The notes under the pieces were generated by a model. The model made no database searches, had not been told where the DNA came from, and saw nothing but the letters and a program-made list of their open reading frames with translations. From Campylobacterales bacterium (GTDB lineage: Bacteria; Campylobacterota; Campylobacteria; Campylobacterales; Sulfurimonadaceae), in NCBI GenBank assembly GCA_016938175.1, contig JAFGVE010000034.1, forward strand, positions 62,001 through 126,000: a stretch of 64,000 bases of DNA, read 5' to 3'. Each line of letters begins with the position of its first letter. Positions within the stretch are counted from its first letter, which is position 1. Shown here piece after piece: positions 35,182 through 44,076 of the stretch. The position numbers and the translations under genes were made by a program.

Positions 35182-37131
35182 TTATTCTGACGCCAGTGCA
35201 AGTACAGGGCTTAAATTTGCAGCTTTTTTTGCCGGTAGATAACCAAATACAAGTCCGGTGACAAATGCCGATGCAAATGCAAGCATGACAGGTGTTAAAG
35301 AGTAGTAAATAGGCATTCCAAAGTATCCGGCAAGAGCACTTACCCCTAGACCGATTCCAACGCCTAAAAGACCACCAAAGGCGGAGACCACAAGTGCTTC
35401 AATGAGAAACTGTTCTAGTATATCTCTATGTCTCGCACCACACGCCATCCGAATACCAATCTCTTTTGTTCTTTCAGTAACACTCACGAGCATAATGTTC
35501 ATAACTCCTATACCACCAACCAGTAAGGAGATAGCGGCTATAGAGCCTAAAAGTATAGTGAGAGTGTTTTGGGTGGCAGTCGCGTCTTCAATAAGCGAAG
35601 CCATATTTCTGATACGAAAATCCTCTATGTTGTGGCGCTGTATCAGAAGATTTTGAATGTTTGATTCTGTTTCTTCCATAATAGGGAGTTGGTCGAGTGC
35701 AACTGTTATGTTTCTTAGAGTCTGTTCCCCAATTAGATGGAGGCTTCCCGTAGAAAAAGGGGTAAAGACAACATCATCCTCATCCTCCCCAAATGCAGAT
35801 GCCCCACGTGTACTCATTACACCAATAATTTGAAAGAGTATATTGTCAATGATTATAAACTCTCCAAGGGCATCGCTGTTGTTAAAGAGTGCTTTTTTGA
35901 CTGTTTGCCCAATGACTGCTACTTTTGCAATGTTTTGTTCATCTTCTGGAGTAAAAAAACTCCCCTGAGCTATCTCCCAGTTTCGTACAAGTGGATAATC
36001 ACTAGTAGTTGCGTTTAGGGTACTTGACTGATCAGAGTTTTTATAGCGTACTGTAATGCTTTTTTTTGTTTCTGGAACTGCGGCTAAAATATTGTCAAGT
36101 TCATTAATGGCCTCGACATCCTGAGGAATAAGCGTTGATATATCACTTCGTCCACGAGTATTTGGCATACCCGGACGGATAATAAGAAGATTTGTTCCCA
36201 TAGCACTGATTCTATCTAAGACACTTTGCTTTGCACCATCGCCTATGGCTAGCATAGCTATAACCGAAGCAACACCTATAACTATACCTAGCAAAGTAAG
36301 CAGGGTACGCATCAGATTCATTCTGAGTGAACGTAGTGCGCCTTGTGTTGACTCGAGCAATTCAAGAAGCAAAGAGTCATGAGACTCTATAGTTTCAATT
36401 TGGCTTATTTTTTCTACTCTGTTTGGTTGGGGGTTTGAGAGAAGATGACCATCTTTTATCTCTATAATTCTATCAGCCTCTTTTGCAACCTCACTATCAT
36501 GGGTAATGAGTATGATGGTATATCCTAAAGCAGAAAGTTCTTTGAGCAAGGACATAACCTCTGTACCACTTTTGCTGTCAAGTGCTCCAGTAGGTTCATC
36601 TGCCAAAATAATTTCACCACCGTTCATAAGTGCACGAGCTATGGAGACTCTTTGTTGTTGTCCTCCTGAGAGTTGAGAAGGATAATAGGCTAATCTGTGA
36701 GAGAGTCCAAGGTCACTCAGTAGCTTTGTAGCTCTTGCGTGACGTTTTTGTAACTCTTGACCAGAGTAAATAGCAGGCATCTCTACGTTTTGTAAAGCAT
36801 TGAGCGAATGGATGAGGTTGTAGTTTTGAAAAACAAAACCAAAAGAGGAGCGTCTCAGTTGTGAGAGAGCTCCTTTATTCATAGAAGATATGTCTTGTGA
36901 CATAAAGGTATAGTTTCCCTGTGTCGGTGTATCAAGACACCCTATAATGTTCATAAGCGTAGACTTTCCTGAACCGCTTGAACCCACAATAGCGATGAAC
37001 TCTCCTGAGTATATATCTAAGTCTATACCATGGAGTACTTGAGAAATAGTGTCTCCGTTTTTATACTCTTTAGTAATGCCTTTAAGAGAGATAAGCGGAG
37101 TTGTCCTTCTGTCAAATGTTTCCGTTGACAT
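35182..37131 (-). CDS. macB: MacB-type ABC transporter (ATPase fused to permease)
   Basis: 649 residues. The N-terminal ATPase has Walker [10 protein letters not shown] at 50-58, signature L-S-G-G-Q-Q-Q-R at 154-161 and Walker B with A-D-E-P at 177-180. Then come a transmembrane helix (about 275-300), a large periplasmic domain, and three C-terminal helices with the FtsX-like pattern ([22 protein letters not shown]). MacB works as a mechanotransmitter that pushes periplasmic substrates through TolC. Overlaps macA by one base. Substrate not known; context suggests a siderophore or heme-related compound. Confidence 0.93.
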   Translation of the reverse strand: MSTETFDRRTTPLISLKGITKEYKNGDTISQVLHGIDLDIYSGEFIAIVGSSGSGKSTLMNIIGCLDTPTQGNYTFMSQDISSMNKGALSQLRRSSFGFVFQNYNLIHSLNALQNVEMPAIYSGQELQKRHARATKLLSDLGLSHRLAYYPSQLSGGQQQRVSIARALMNGGEIILADEPTGALDSKSGTEVMSLLKELSALGYTIILITHDSEVAKEADRIIEIKDGHLLSNPQPNRVEKISQIETIESHDSLLLELLESTQGALRSLRMNLMRTLLTLLGIVIGVASVIAMLAIGDGAKQSVLDRISAMGTNLLIIRPGMPNTRGRSDISTLIPQDVEAINELDNILAAVPETKKSITVRYKNSDQSSTLNATTSDYPLVRNWEIAQGSFFTPEDEQNIAKVAVIGQTVKKALFNNSDALGEFIIIDNILFQIIGVMSTRGASAFGEDEDDVVFTPFSTGSLHLIGEQTLRNITVALDQLPIMEETESNIQNLLIQRHNIEDFRIRNMASLIEDATATQNTLTILLGSIAAISLLVGGIGVMNIMLVSVTERTKEIGIRMACGARHRDILEQFLIEALVVSAFGGLLGVGIGLGVSALAGYFGMPIYYSLTPVMLAFASAFVTGLVFGYLPAKKAANLSPVLALASE

Positions 37132-38273
37132 TAAAACATCCTTGGCATCTGTGCTTTATCTCTTTTTTTAGAGGATTTTTTGCTGTTTCTTACAACAACA
37201 CGTTCTCCCTCTTTGAGACCCGATTTTACCTCTATAAGCACACGGTTTGAGACACCTAGCTCTATTGTACGTCTTTGGAGTTTTCCATCTTCTAGAAGCA
37301 CATCAACTTCCGCACTCTCTCGTGACTTTGCACCTTCTCTTATAAGTGCATTTGTAGGAATAAGCAGAATATTTTGTGCACTGGCAAGGAGAAAAAAGAC
37401 CTGTGTTGTCATAGAGGTCATGAGTGTTTTTGAACTGTTGTTTGCATCAAAGAGTGCATTGTAGAGTACGACGTTATTGGTAACGGTTGGTGTCGGTTCT
37501 ACTTTTTGGAGTTTTGCGTACCAGCGTTTCTCTTTACCTATTGTTTTAAAGTAGAGATCCATACCTAAACGTAGCTTTGTTACATCGGCTTCGGAAACTT
37601 CTGCTTTGACTCGCATTGTATTTAAATCTGCAATCTGTAATATGATTGGCGCTTGTTGATTGGCGTTGAGCGTTTGTCCCTGTTTTGCACTCAGACTTAC
37701 AACTGTTCCATCCATAGGAGCGTATATACGGGTAAACTCTAAGTTTGCTTCATCAGCACGAAGGGATGATTGTGTCTGCTCTATCTGTGCTTTGAGCATA
37801 GCAATTTGTGCATTGGAACTTTGTAGTGAAAACTCTGCACTTTGAAGCAGTTCTAAACTGGTTGCATTATGCTCATAAAGGTTTTTTTGTCTATCAAAAT
37901 TGATTTGTGCCAAAGCATTTTGTGCTTCTTTATCTTGAAGTGATGCTTCTTGATAACGTAACTGTGCACGTTGTTGGTCTACTTTTGCCATAAAAAGAGT
38001 AACATCTATCTCTGCTAGCAGTTCTCCTTTGCTAACATAATCACCTATATCTACATGGAGTTTGTGTAGCTGACCCGTAACCTGTGCACCAACATCAACG
38101 TACTCTCTTGGTTCAAGTTTTCCTGTAGCAGTAACTACATTTTCTAAATCTCCACGTTCTACAAAAGCTGTTTTATACACTTGAGTACTCTCTTGCGTAT
38201 TTGAAAACCAGTAGTAAAATACTCCAGAGCCAATAATAACAGCCGTAAAAGTAATAAAAATCTTACTTTTCAT
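37131..38273 (-). CDS. macA: MacA-type periplasmic adaptor protein
   Basis: 380 residues from the ATG at 38273. Residues 1-20 are an N-terminal membrane helix ([12 protein letters not shown]). A lipoyl half ([20 protein letters not shown]), a helical hairpin (about 95-165) and beta domains follow. The frame extends to 38324, but the extra 17 residues lie inside the PepSY gene and are polar, so the inner start is preferred; it overlaps that gene by 11 bases. It joins MacB to the outer-membrane channel. Confidence 0.9.
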   Translation of the reverse strand: MKSKIFITFTAVIIGSGVFYYWFSNTQESTQVYKTAFVERGDLENVVTATGKLEPREYVDVGAQVTGQLHKLHVDIGDYVSKGELLAEIDVTLFMAKVDQQRAQLRYQEASLQDKEAQNALAQINFDRQKNLYEHNATSLELLQSAEFSLQSSNAQIAMLKAQIEQTQSSLRADEANLEFTRIYAPMDGTVVSLSAKQGQTLNANQQAPIILQIADLNTMRVKAEVSEADVTKLRLGMDLYFKTIGKEKRWYAKLQKVEPTPTVTNNVVLYNALFDANNSSKTLMTSMTTQVFFLLASAQNILLIPTNALIREGAKSRESAEVDVLLEDGKLQRRTIELGVSNRVLIEVKSGLKEGERVVVRNSKKSSKKRDKAQMPRMF

Positions 38274-39372
38274 GGATATGTTTTTTTCTTCTGTTGAGAT
38301 AGAGCATAAATCCTGTGATAGCAATGAGAGGCATCATTAGAGCTGCTATAAAAAAGAGTAGTTGTCCAATCCATCCAAAGTACTCACCACTGTGTAGGGC
38401 AAAAATGCTATGCATAACTTTATCTACAAAAGTTTTGTCATCGTATCGTTCGTGTTCTTTGATTTGCATTGTCTGCATATCTACAACAAATTTATTACGT
38501 GCGTATGGGTGGGCAGGTTTTTTGTCAATGTATATAAAAGTGTATTCATTTCCTGTCCTTGGAAGACGAAGGGAAGCATCTTTATAGCAGTTTTTAACCT
38601 CTAGGTTAAAGGTGTCAAAGGCTTTTTGAATTTTAGTAAGTTCGATGCTTGATTCTTCTCTCTGTGCTCGTTTACCCATTTTTTTCATATCTACTCTTTT
38701 GTGTTGCTCTATTCCTGTGATGTTGTGAAGTAGCTCGTTATACCAATGATAAGACCAGTAAAGCCCTGTAAGTGAGATAGTAAGATAGACAGGAATAACC
38801 CATAAACCTACAGCACCGTGAAGCGTGTAGAGAAAAGATCTCCCTTTTGCTTTGAAATTTACTTTCATAGCATTTACAAACCCACGTTTAATTTTTGGCA
38901 TATAGATATACACACCGCTAAAGAGCAGATATAAAAGAATGAGGACACTCGCACCGACAATCTGTTTACCAACTTCACCAAGTAAAAGTCGTCTGTGGAT
39001 ATTTTCAGCAAATTTAAAAAAATTGTGTGTAGTTACTTGAGGTAAAATCTTACCATTATAGGGATTTATGTAGTAGTTCTCACCTTTACGGCTCTCTTTA
39101 CTTGCAATAGTAATACTGTAAGATGCATCCTCGGCTTTTGAGATACTAATAGCATTTATTTTTGCATCTGGTTTTTGCATCAAAAAGCGACTTGTAAGTT
39201 CTTCAACAGAGAGTTTTGAGCCTTGTGGCTCAACAATAAAACTCTCTTTGTGTAGTAAGGCAAGTAACTGTTTTTCGTACGAGAGGATTGCCCCAGTCGT
39301 GGCAACCGTCATTAAGATGAGGGCACTTAAAAGCCCTAGGTATAAGTGAAGTTTGTGTAAGATTTTTCCCAT
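38263..39372 (-). CDS. PepSY-associated membrane protein (putative siderophore or iron reductase)
   Basis: 369 residues with four transmembrane helices (about 12-32, 135-157, 185-207 and 335-357) and two periplasmic PepSY regions. Membrane histidines, such as H in L-H-K-L-H-L-Y-L-G and F-L-Y-T-L-H-G-A-V-G, could bind heme. This is the PepSY_TM family, including FoxB and FpvG, linked to removing iron from siderophores by reduction in the periplasm. It lies directly after the TonB-dependent receptor (15 bases) and before macA, in the Fur-linked run. The reductase role is inferred from context. Confidence 0.85.
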   Translation of the reverse strand: MGKILHKLHLYLGLLSALILMTVATTGAILSYEKQLLALLHKESFIVEPQGSKLSVEELTSRFLMQKPDAKINAISISKAEDASYSITIASKESRKGENYYINPYNGKILPQVTTHNFFKFAENIHRRLLLGEVGKQIVGASVLILLYLLFSGVYIYMPKIKRGFVNAMKVNFKAKGRSFLYTLHGAVGLWVIPVYLTISLTGLYWSYHWYNELLHNITGIEQHKRVDMKKMGKRAQREESSIELTKIQKAFDTFNLEVKNCYKDASLRLPRTGNEYTFIYIDKKPAHPYARNKFVVDMQTMQIKEHERYDDKTFVDKVMHSIFALHSGEYFGWIGQLLFFIAALMMPLIAITGFMLYLNRRKKHIHEK

Positions 39373-39387
39373 ATATATTTTCCTAAA

Positions 39388-41670
39388 TTATATTTTTACG
39401 TTCATACTCAGCCAGAACTCTCGTGATTTGGCTTTTGTATTAAAGTCATCTCTATAGGTTGCATCCCAACCGCCACTTCCATCAGATGTAAACTGTGTTG
39501 TATATGTTGTAAAGTCTTGGTCTAAAAGGTTGTTAATACGTCCTATAAACGTCACATGCTCATTTGCCTTATATGTCGCTCCTGCATTAAGAACTGCATA
39601 GTCTTTGTAGTAAAAAGCATCCTCTTTCGTACCGCCTCTTGGAATACCTCCATAACGATTTTGCTCACCAGTTACAATGATATAACTACTTATGTCTTTT
39701 GTTGGTTTATAATCAAGGGCTACATTGTACATCTGCTCAGCACTTCCTGAAAGTGGCAGTCCCTCGTATGAACCACTCTTTTGTTTTGAGTCAATAAATG
39801 TGTAGTTACCACGAAGAGCAAATTGTGAATTTATAAGATATTTTCCTGCAATCTCAACACCTTGGATAACCGCTTTTTCAACATTTACTTTTTGTGTAAA
39901 ACTTGTATATCCAAGTGCCGCCCACTCTGCACCTATGTCCGAAGTGACTGTACCGTCACTCTGAATTTTGTCTTTAAAGTCGTTGTGAAAGTATGTAATG
40001 TTGAAGTTTCCATACTTTGTATTGTCATAGTAAAAAGCGATTTCTGTGTTGACACTTGTTTCTGGTTTTAGGTCAGGATTTCCGATGAATGGGGATGTCC
40101 CTTGTCCACCAAATCCAACTATACCATCAAAGAGGTCAGAGGTTTTTGGAGTTTTATATCCTGTTCCAACACCACCTTTGATAGTAAAATCATTTGTAAA
40201 GTTATAGACACCGTAGACACGTGGAGAGAAATTGTCTCCAAATACTTCGTGCTTATCGTAACGTCCACCGAGTGTGAGTGTAAAGCCTTCAAAAGCATTC
40301 CAGTTCTCTTCTGCAAAAAGTCCCCACTGTTTATGTGGTTGAACTGTTCCAGAGTTATAGCCATCTGTTCCCGTATATCCAAAAACACCATCTTCCATTT
40401 CAGCATCAATGTACTGAAAACCAAGAATGATAAGATGTTCATCAAGAGGGATGTCTAGTTTTCCATCTACTGTAAGCTGACGTGTCTCCATAATACGAGG
40501 CGAACGCGGTAAAAATGCTTCTAACTCTGCAAGTTGTGCAGGTGTAAGTGCACTCATATCTCCACCTGAAGCATCCCAAAGAACTTGCAGTTCTTCACGC
40601 TCTCCTGCACTAAATGGCATTGTTCTTCCCAAGTTAGCAGTATTTACTTGGTAGGCAGTTACTTTACTTGTACCAAATCCCCAATCACCCTCATGTGAGA
40701 GTGACCACTCATCTCTCTCAAAATTCTGATCTTCCGCATATCCTACACGAGGCATAATTTGACCGCCACTTGCACGCCAAATAGTCTCTAAAGAGTCAAA
40801 TGTACCTACTTGTGACTGTGAATTGTCGTATCTTTGTCTCCAAGACTCTACATCTAAAACAAACTCATGGTTTTGGTTAATTCTGTATGAGAGCTTTGCA
40901 CCCAAGCTGTAGTTTTCACTTGCAACGGTTCTTCCACCGCCTCCAAATCCGAGTTCACGTTCAACAGGGTTTCCATCAGGGTCTATAGCATCAGCATATT
41001 CAGGGTCTGAAGCCTCTTTGTCATATTTACTGGCACGAAGTGCTAAACCGAGTTTGTCTTTAATAAGTGGTCCCATTACTGCAACATCAAGTGTTCTGTC
41101 ATCACCATACATATCATTTGATTGTACTGTTTGACTGACTGTTGCAGTTGTAACCCAAGTATTAGAGATTTTTTTAGTAATGATGTTAATAACACCACCA
41201 ATAGCATCTGCACCATAAAGTGTAGCCATTGGACCACGGATAATTTCAACACGTTCTATCATCTCTAGAGGTGGAATGTTGTTTAATTGATTCCCTCCAA
41301 AATTGTTAGGATAGATATCACCGACATTGTTTTGGCGTTTTCCATCTATGAGTACGAGTGTATAATCAGCACCCATACCACGAATGCTCACACTTCCTTG
41401 TCCAGTTTTGTCTCGTGTTTCGCCTATGTCAACACCTTCAATCTCTCTTACTGCATCGAGTAAATTCGTGTAAGAGCGTTTTTGTAGCTCCTCTTTAGTA
41501 ACAACAGATATACTCGCTGGTGCATCTGTGATTTTCTGCTCATATCCTGCCGCACTGACAACTTTTACCGCTTCTAAAGATACATCTGCATCATTTGCAA
41601 AGGCACTTATACATAAAAGTGTCGGTAGTATGGCACTTAGTTTAATTTTGTTTATATCTTGACGTGGCAT
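39388..41670 (-). CDS. TonB-dependent outer membrane receptor (siderophore/heme type)
   Basis: 760 residues from the ATG at 41670, which has GGAGG 5 bases upstream; an ATG at 41700 in the same frame lacks a site. Signal peptide about 1-25, TonB-box-like L-E-A-V-K-V-V-S, plug domain with I-R-G-M-G-A-D-Y and E-I-I-R-G-P-M-A-T-L-Y-G-A-D-A-I-G-G, then a 22-strand barrel ending R-E-F-W-L-S-M-N-V-K-I. The plug is of the FepA/CirA kind, used for catecholate siderophores; heme receptors carry a similar plug. I see no FRAP/NPNL heme motif. Confidence 0.92.
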   Translation of the reverse strand: MPRQDINKIKLSAILPTLLCISAFANDADVSLEAVKVVSAAGYEQKITDAPASISVVTKEELQKRSYTNLLDAVREIEGVDIGETRDKTGQGSVSIRGMGADYTLVLIDGKRQNNVGDIYPNNFGGNQLNNIPPLEMIERVEIIRGPMATLYGADAIGGVINIITKKISNTWVTTATVSQTVQSNDMYGDDRTLDVAVMGPLIKDKLGLALRASKYDKEASDPEYADAIDPDGNPVERELGFGGGGRTVASENYSLGAKLSYRINQNHEFVLDVESWRQRYDNSQSQVGTFDSLETIWRASGGQIMPRVGYAEDQNFERDEWSLSHEGDWGFGTSKVTAYQVNTANLGRTMPFSAGEREELQVLWDASGGDMSALTPAQLAELEAFLPRSPRIMETRQLTVDGKLDIPLDEHLIILGFQYIDAEMEDGVFGYTGTDGYNSGTVQPHKQWGLFAEENWNAFEGFTLTLGGRYDKHEVFGDNFSPRVYGVYNFTNDFTIKGGVGTGYKTPKTSDLFDGIVGFGGQGTSPFIGNPDLKPETSVNTEIAFYYDNTKYGNFNITYFHNDFKDKIQSDGTVTSDIGAEWAALGYTSFTQKVNVEKAVIQGVEIAGKYLINSQFALRGNYTFIDSKQKSGSYEGLPLSGSAEQMYNVALDYKPTKDISSYIIVTGEQNRYGGIPRGGTKEDAFYYKDYAVLNAGATYKANEHVTFIGRINNLLDQDFTTYTTQFTSDGSGGWDATYRDDFNTKAKSREFWLSMNVKI

Positions 41671-41704
41671 ATAGCCCTCCATTTTGTTTTTTCTTAACAT
41701 AAAA

Positions 41705-41757
41705 TGGCTGGCTACAGGCAGAGATAAGGAGAATAAATCCCTGCGTTTGCTGGCTGG
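41705..41757 (-). promoter_or_regulatory. Structured leader between tonB and the receptor gene
   Basis: The 112-base gap has a 7-base direct repeat, TGGCTGG (plus strand) at 41705-41711 and 41751-41757, enclosing an imperfect inverted repeat, 41718-41725 against 41737-41744, with 7 of 8 pairs and an 11-base loop. In the transcript this would fold just upstream of the receptor start. It matches no riboswitch I recognise; it may be an RNA processing or attenuation site. Confidence 0.35.
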
Positions 41758-41782
41758 TTAAGTATGTATATTTTTGTACTAA

Positions 41783-42598
41783 TTAATTGAGTGCAAAGGC
41801 GACAGGCAAAACTATGCGAGAAGTCGTTTGCGGTACTGGCAAATCAAGGTCTGCCAAAAGTTCTGCGGCTCTGAGTGCACTTTTATCTAAAAGTTTATGT
41901 CCTGAAGAGTTTTTTAGCATGACATCTATCAGTTTTCCTTGTTCATTAATAACAAGCTTTAGTTCCACCACTCCAGTTTGACGCATACGTTTTGCGAGAT
42001 TTGGATACTTTAAATTTTGTAAAAGAAGTGCTCTTATAACTTCAAAATTTGTCTGTACAAACTGCTCTTCAAGAGAGGCTGCACTTGCTTGTTGCTGAGA
42101 ATTTTGTACCTGTGCTACAGCTTCTTTTGTCTGCGTTTGCTCTTTTGTAGGCTCTTTATGCTTAAGAGGCTTTTGTTGCTCTTGGAGTTGTGCTAACTCT
42201 GCTTCTTCTTTTGGCTCTACTTTTTCTACACTCTTCTCAGGTTTTGCTTTTGTAATCTCCTCTTTTCTTGGTGCGTGTTCTTTATGCACTTTATGTTTCT
42301 TTGCATGCTCTTGATGTTTATGTTTTTTATGCTTTTTTACTTTGTCATGCTTTTTAGGCTTGTCGTGTTTGGCCATTTTCTCTTTACATACTTTTGGAGG
42401 CGTCGGCTTATGCAGTGCCTTTTGTGTCTGCTGAGGTGGAGTAAAGCTTTGTAAAGCTACAGAAATGGTTTTACTCTGCTGTGGCGTTGCCTTAGTAGGT
42501 TGAGAACTCTCATACACTATTGCAAAGACAATGAGTGCGTGCAGAGCAAAAGAGAGTATAAAGCCTTTTTTATAATCGCTAAGTTGAAACTTTTTCAT
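41783..42598 (-). CDS. tonB: TonB energy-transducing protein with His-rich linker
   Basis: 271 residues: an inner-membrane anchor (about 12-29) with the conserved histidine H20, a long Pro/Lys/Glu-rich periplasmic spacer, and the C-terminal TonB domain (about 185-271, Y-P-N-L-A-K-R-M-R-Q-T-G-V-V-E-L). It passes proton-motive energy from ExbBD to the receptor encoded next. Unusually, residues 78-108 hold nine histidines among many lysines, suggesting metal binding. The gap to hemP upstream is 11 bases. Confidence 0.92.
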   Translation of the reverse strand: MKKFQLSDYKKGFILSFALHALIVFAIVYESSQPTKATPQQSKTISVALQSFTPPQQTQKALHKPTPPKVCKEKMAKHDKPKKHDKVKKHKKHKHQEHAKKHKVHKEHAPRKEEITKAKPEKSVEKVEPKEEAELAQLQEQQKPLKHKEPTKEQTQTKEAVAQVQNSQQQASAASLEEQFVQTNFEVIRALLLQNLKYPNLAKRMRQTGVVELKLVINEQGKLIDVMLKNSSGHKLLDKSALRAAELLADLDLPVPQTTSRIVLPVAFALN

Positions 42599-42609
42599 GC
42601 TAACTCCTT

Positions 42610-42738
42610 TTATTTTGTCAGTATGAGTTTATTGTCACGTGTAATACGTAAAACATATACTTGATCGTTATGCACTATCTGTACAATTTTCGTCGCTGAA
42701 AAGAGTTTTTGCGAATCTATAACTACTATCTCTTTCAT
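42610..42738 (-). CDS. hemP: Hemin uptake protein HemP (42 residues)
   Basis: Short gene easily missed by length cut-offs. The product reads I-D-S-Q-K-L-F in its first part, a middle I-V-H-N-D-Q-V-Y, then L-R-I-T-R-D-N-K-L-I-L-T-K at the end, which is the HemP consensus (S-x-x-L-F, Y-x-L-R-x-T-R-x-x-K-L-I-L-T-K). HemP is a small protein found next to heme/iron uptake genes; in some proteobacteria it activates the heme receptor gene. The ATG overlaps the exbD stop (ATGA), and tonB follows after 11 bases with an AAAGGAG site between. Its presence points to heme as a possible cargo. Confidence 0.88.
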   Translation of the reverse strand: MKEIVVIDSQKLFSATKIVQIVHNDQVYVLRITRDNKLILTK

Positions 42739-43112
42739 TGTGTGACCGCCATAGAGATTTTTTCTAAATTATTCTCTTTGAGTTTGTCTACAACAAATAT
42801 AAAGTCTTCATAGAGTGAACCTTTATCTGAGAGGATTGTAATGTCATCACTACTCTTAAACTCTTTGAGTTGTGCTATAAACTCCTCTTTTTCAAGCTCT
42901 TTTTTATCTATGAAGAACTTTCTCTCTTTAGTTATGACTATCTCTCTTTTTAGCTCTTTTATCTTCTCTTTTGTAGAAGAAGAAGCGAGTGAAACATCGA
43001 GTTTTCCAAGTGCTATAAAATTTGAAATGACAAATACAATAGCAAGCAGGACAAGTAGTACGTCTATAAAAGGAACAACGTTTATACCATCATATCTTTT
43101 GATTGAGCGCAT
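42735..43112 (-). CDS. exbD: Biopolymer transport protein ExbD
   Basis: 125 residues with one transmembrane helix (about 13-33) carrying the essential aspartate in F-I-D-V-L-L-V-L-L, then a periplasmic domain. Part of the proton channel that energises TonB. The ATG at 43112 has a good GGGAG site and overlaps exbB by 23 bases; it overlaps hemP by 4. Slightly shorter than E. coli ExbD, typical of this group. Confidence 0.93.
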   Translation of the reverse strand: MRSIKRYDGINVVPFIDVLLVLLAIVFVISNFIALGKLDVSLASSSTKEKIKELKREIVITKERKFFIDKKELEKEEFIAQLKEFKSSDDITILSDKGSLYEDFIFVVDKLKENNLEKISMAVTQ

Positions 43113-43521
43113 CTTCCCATCTCCCCATTAAAATATCTGTCTTACGCAAAAAAGCACCGTAAATCATCATAGATGGAATTGCCACAAGCAATCCAAGTGC
43201 AGTTGCTTTAAGCGCTAAAGATAAGCCTATAACAACAGTAGCTGTCTCAAGTGAACTGTTTTGTCCCATATCGTAAAATACAACCATAATTCCTATAACT
43301 GTTCCAAGTAGTCCAACATAAGGTGCATTGGAGCCTATCATTGAGATTGTTGAGAGGTTTGATGTAAGTGCTATCTCTATCTCATTTTTTGTTTTGTAGT
43401 TGTCAAGGCTGATTTTTTTATAAAACAGCACTCTCTCTACAGAGTAAGTGAGTACAAGAAAACTCATAAAAAACAGTGTTCCAAGTACTCCGTAATCTAC
43501 TATTTCTTTTAGCATATCCAT
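43090..43521 (-). CDS. exbB: Biopolymer transport protein ExbB
   Basis: 143 residues with three transmembrane helices (about 12-32, 65-85 and 95-120), the compact form found in Helicobacter and Campylobacter. The V-G-L-L-G-T-V-I-G-I-M block and A-L-K-A-T-A-L-G-L-L-V-A-I-P-S-M form the pentameric proton channel around ExbD. First gene of the run, with GAGG before the ATG and a Fur box 10 bases upstream of the start codon. Confidence 0.93.
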   Translation of the reverse strand: MDMLKEIVDYGVLGTLFFMSFLVLTYSVERVLFYKKISLDNYKTKNEIEIALTSNLSTISMIGSNAPYVGLLGTVIGIMVVFYDMGQNSSLETATVVIGLSLALKATALGLLVAIPSMMIYGAFLRKTDILMGRWEDALNQKI

Positions 43522-43531
43522 ATTTATTCCT

Positions 43532-43550
43532 CATAATGATAATTAGTATC
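43532..43550. promoter_or_regulatory. Fur box overlapping the exbB promoter
   Basis: 16 of 19 bases match the E. coli Fur consensus GATAATGATAATCATTATC; mismatches are at positions 1, 13 and 15. On the minus strand a TACAAT -10 box lies at 43554-43559, so the Fur box would cover the transcription start and repress the whole run when iron is plentiful. Confidence 0.78.
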
Positions 43551-43553
43551 GGA

Positions 43554-43559
43554 ATTGTA
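43554..43559 (-). promoter_or_regulatory. Candidate -10 box for the exbB iron operon
   Basis: TACAAT on the minus strand, 32 bases before the exbB ATG. The predicted start of transcription falls inside the Fur box at 43532-43550. No clear -35 element is present. Confidence 0.5.
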
Positions 43560-43582
43560 TTTAAACAATCTTAATCATCTAT

Positions 43583-43601
43583 TAAATCAATAATCATTAT
43601 C
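43583..43601. promoter_or_regulatory. Second, weaker Fur-like box
   Basis: 14 of 19 bases match the Fur consensus, including an unbroken run of 12 at the right end (ATAATCATTATC). It lies 51 bases from the first box, upstream of the exbB -10 and before the truncated HD-GYP gene on the other strand. Two boxes could allow cooperative Fur binding. Confidence 0.5.
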
Positions 43602-43628
43602 ATCTTTAATAAATTATTAATATTTTTT

Positions 43629-44021
43629 GTGGGTATAAAAAATATTGACCAGAAAATTTTGCATAAAAATGATACTTTAACTCAGGAAGAACTTGCATTA
43701 GTACGTAAACATCCAGAGTTAAGTGTAGAGATTTTAGAGCGAAACTTAGTTTTAGATACTTTAATTATTAATGGTATTAAAGAGCACCATGAAAACCAAA
43801 ATGGAACAGGTTATCCAAATCAATTTATGGGAAGAAGGATAAGCAAATTCGGGGCAATTATTGCAATAGCTGATGTTTTTGATGCATTGACAAACTCCAG
43901 ACCGCATAGGGAAGCATATAGTTCGTTTGAGGCTCTAAGAATTATGATGAAAGATGAATCAATGGCAAGAAAATTTAACTTTTCTTATCTAGAAGCTTTT
44001 TTACGTTTGTTGAAAAGTTAA
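43629..44021 (+). pseudogene. N-terminally truncated HD-GYP domain protein (remnant)
   Basis: 130 residues matching the second two-thirds of an HD-GYP cyclic-di-GMP phosphodiesterase: K-H-P-E-L-S-V-E-I-L near 28-36, H-H-E at 53-55, G-T-G-Y-P at 59-63, and I-A-D-V-F-D-A-L-T-N-S-R-P-H-R at 80-94. The first metal motif (H-D, in H-D-x-G-K) is missing: the frame starts just where it should be, and the upstream sequence is the exbB promoter. An in-frame stop is at 43572. The GTG at 43629 has no ribosome site. It is probably a decayed gene; a small accessory protein is the alternative. Confidence 0.7.
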
Positions 44022-44033
44022 ATAATTAAATAT

Positions 44034-44056
44034 CTTCCCGCAAGAGATGCGGGAGA
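44034..44056 (-). terminator. Hairpin terminator of the cyclophilin gene
   Basis: CCCGCA at 44037-44042 pairs perfectly with TGCGGG at 44048-44053, extended by a T-A pair, with a 5-base loop AGAGA. On the minus strand the stem is followed by a T-rich stretch. It lies 23 bases past the cyclophilin stop. Confidence 0.6.
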
Positions 44057-44076
44057 GTGTGAAAGTAAGAAGAGGC

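Noticed and set aside
39388..41700. Receptor start at 41700
   Set aside because: Lacks a ribosome site and adds ten residues before the signal peptide; ATG 41670 has GGAGG five bases upstream.
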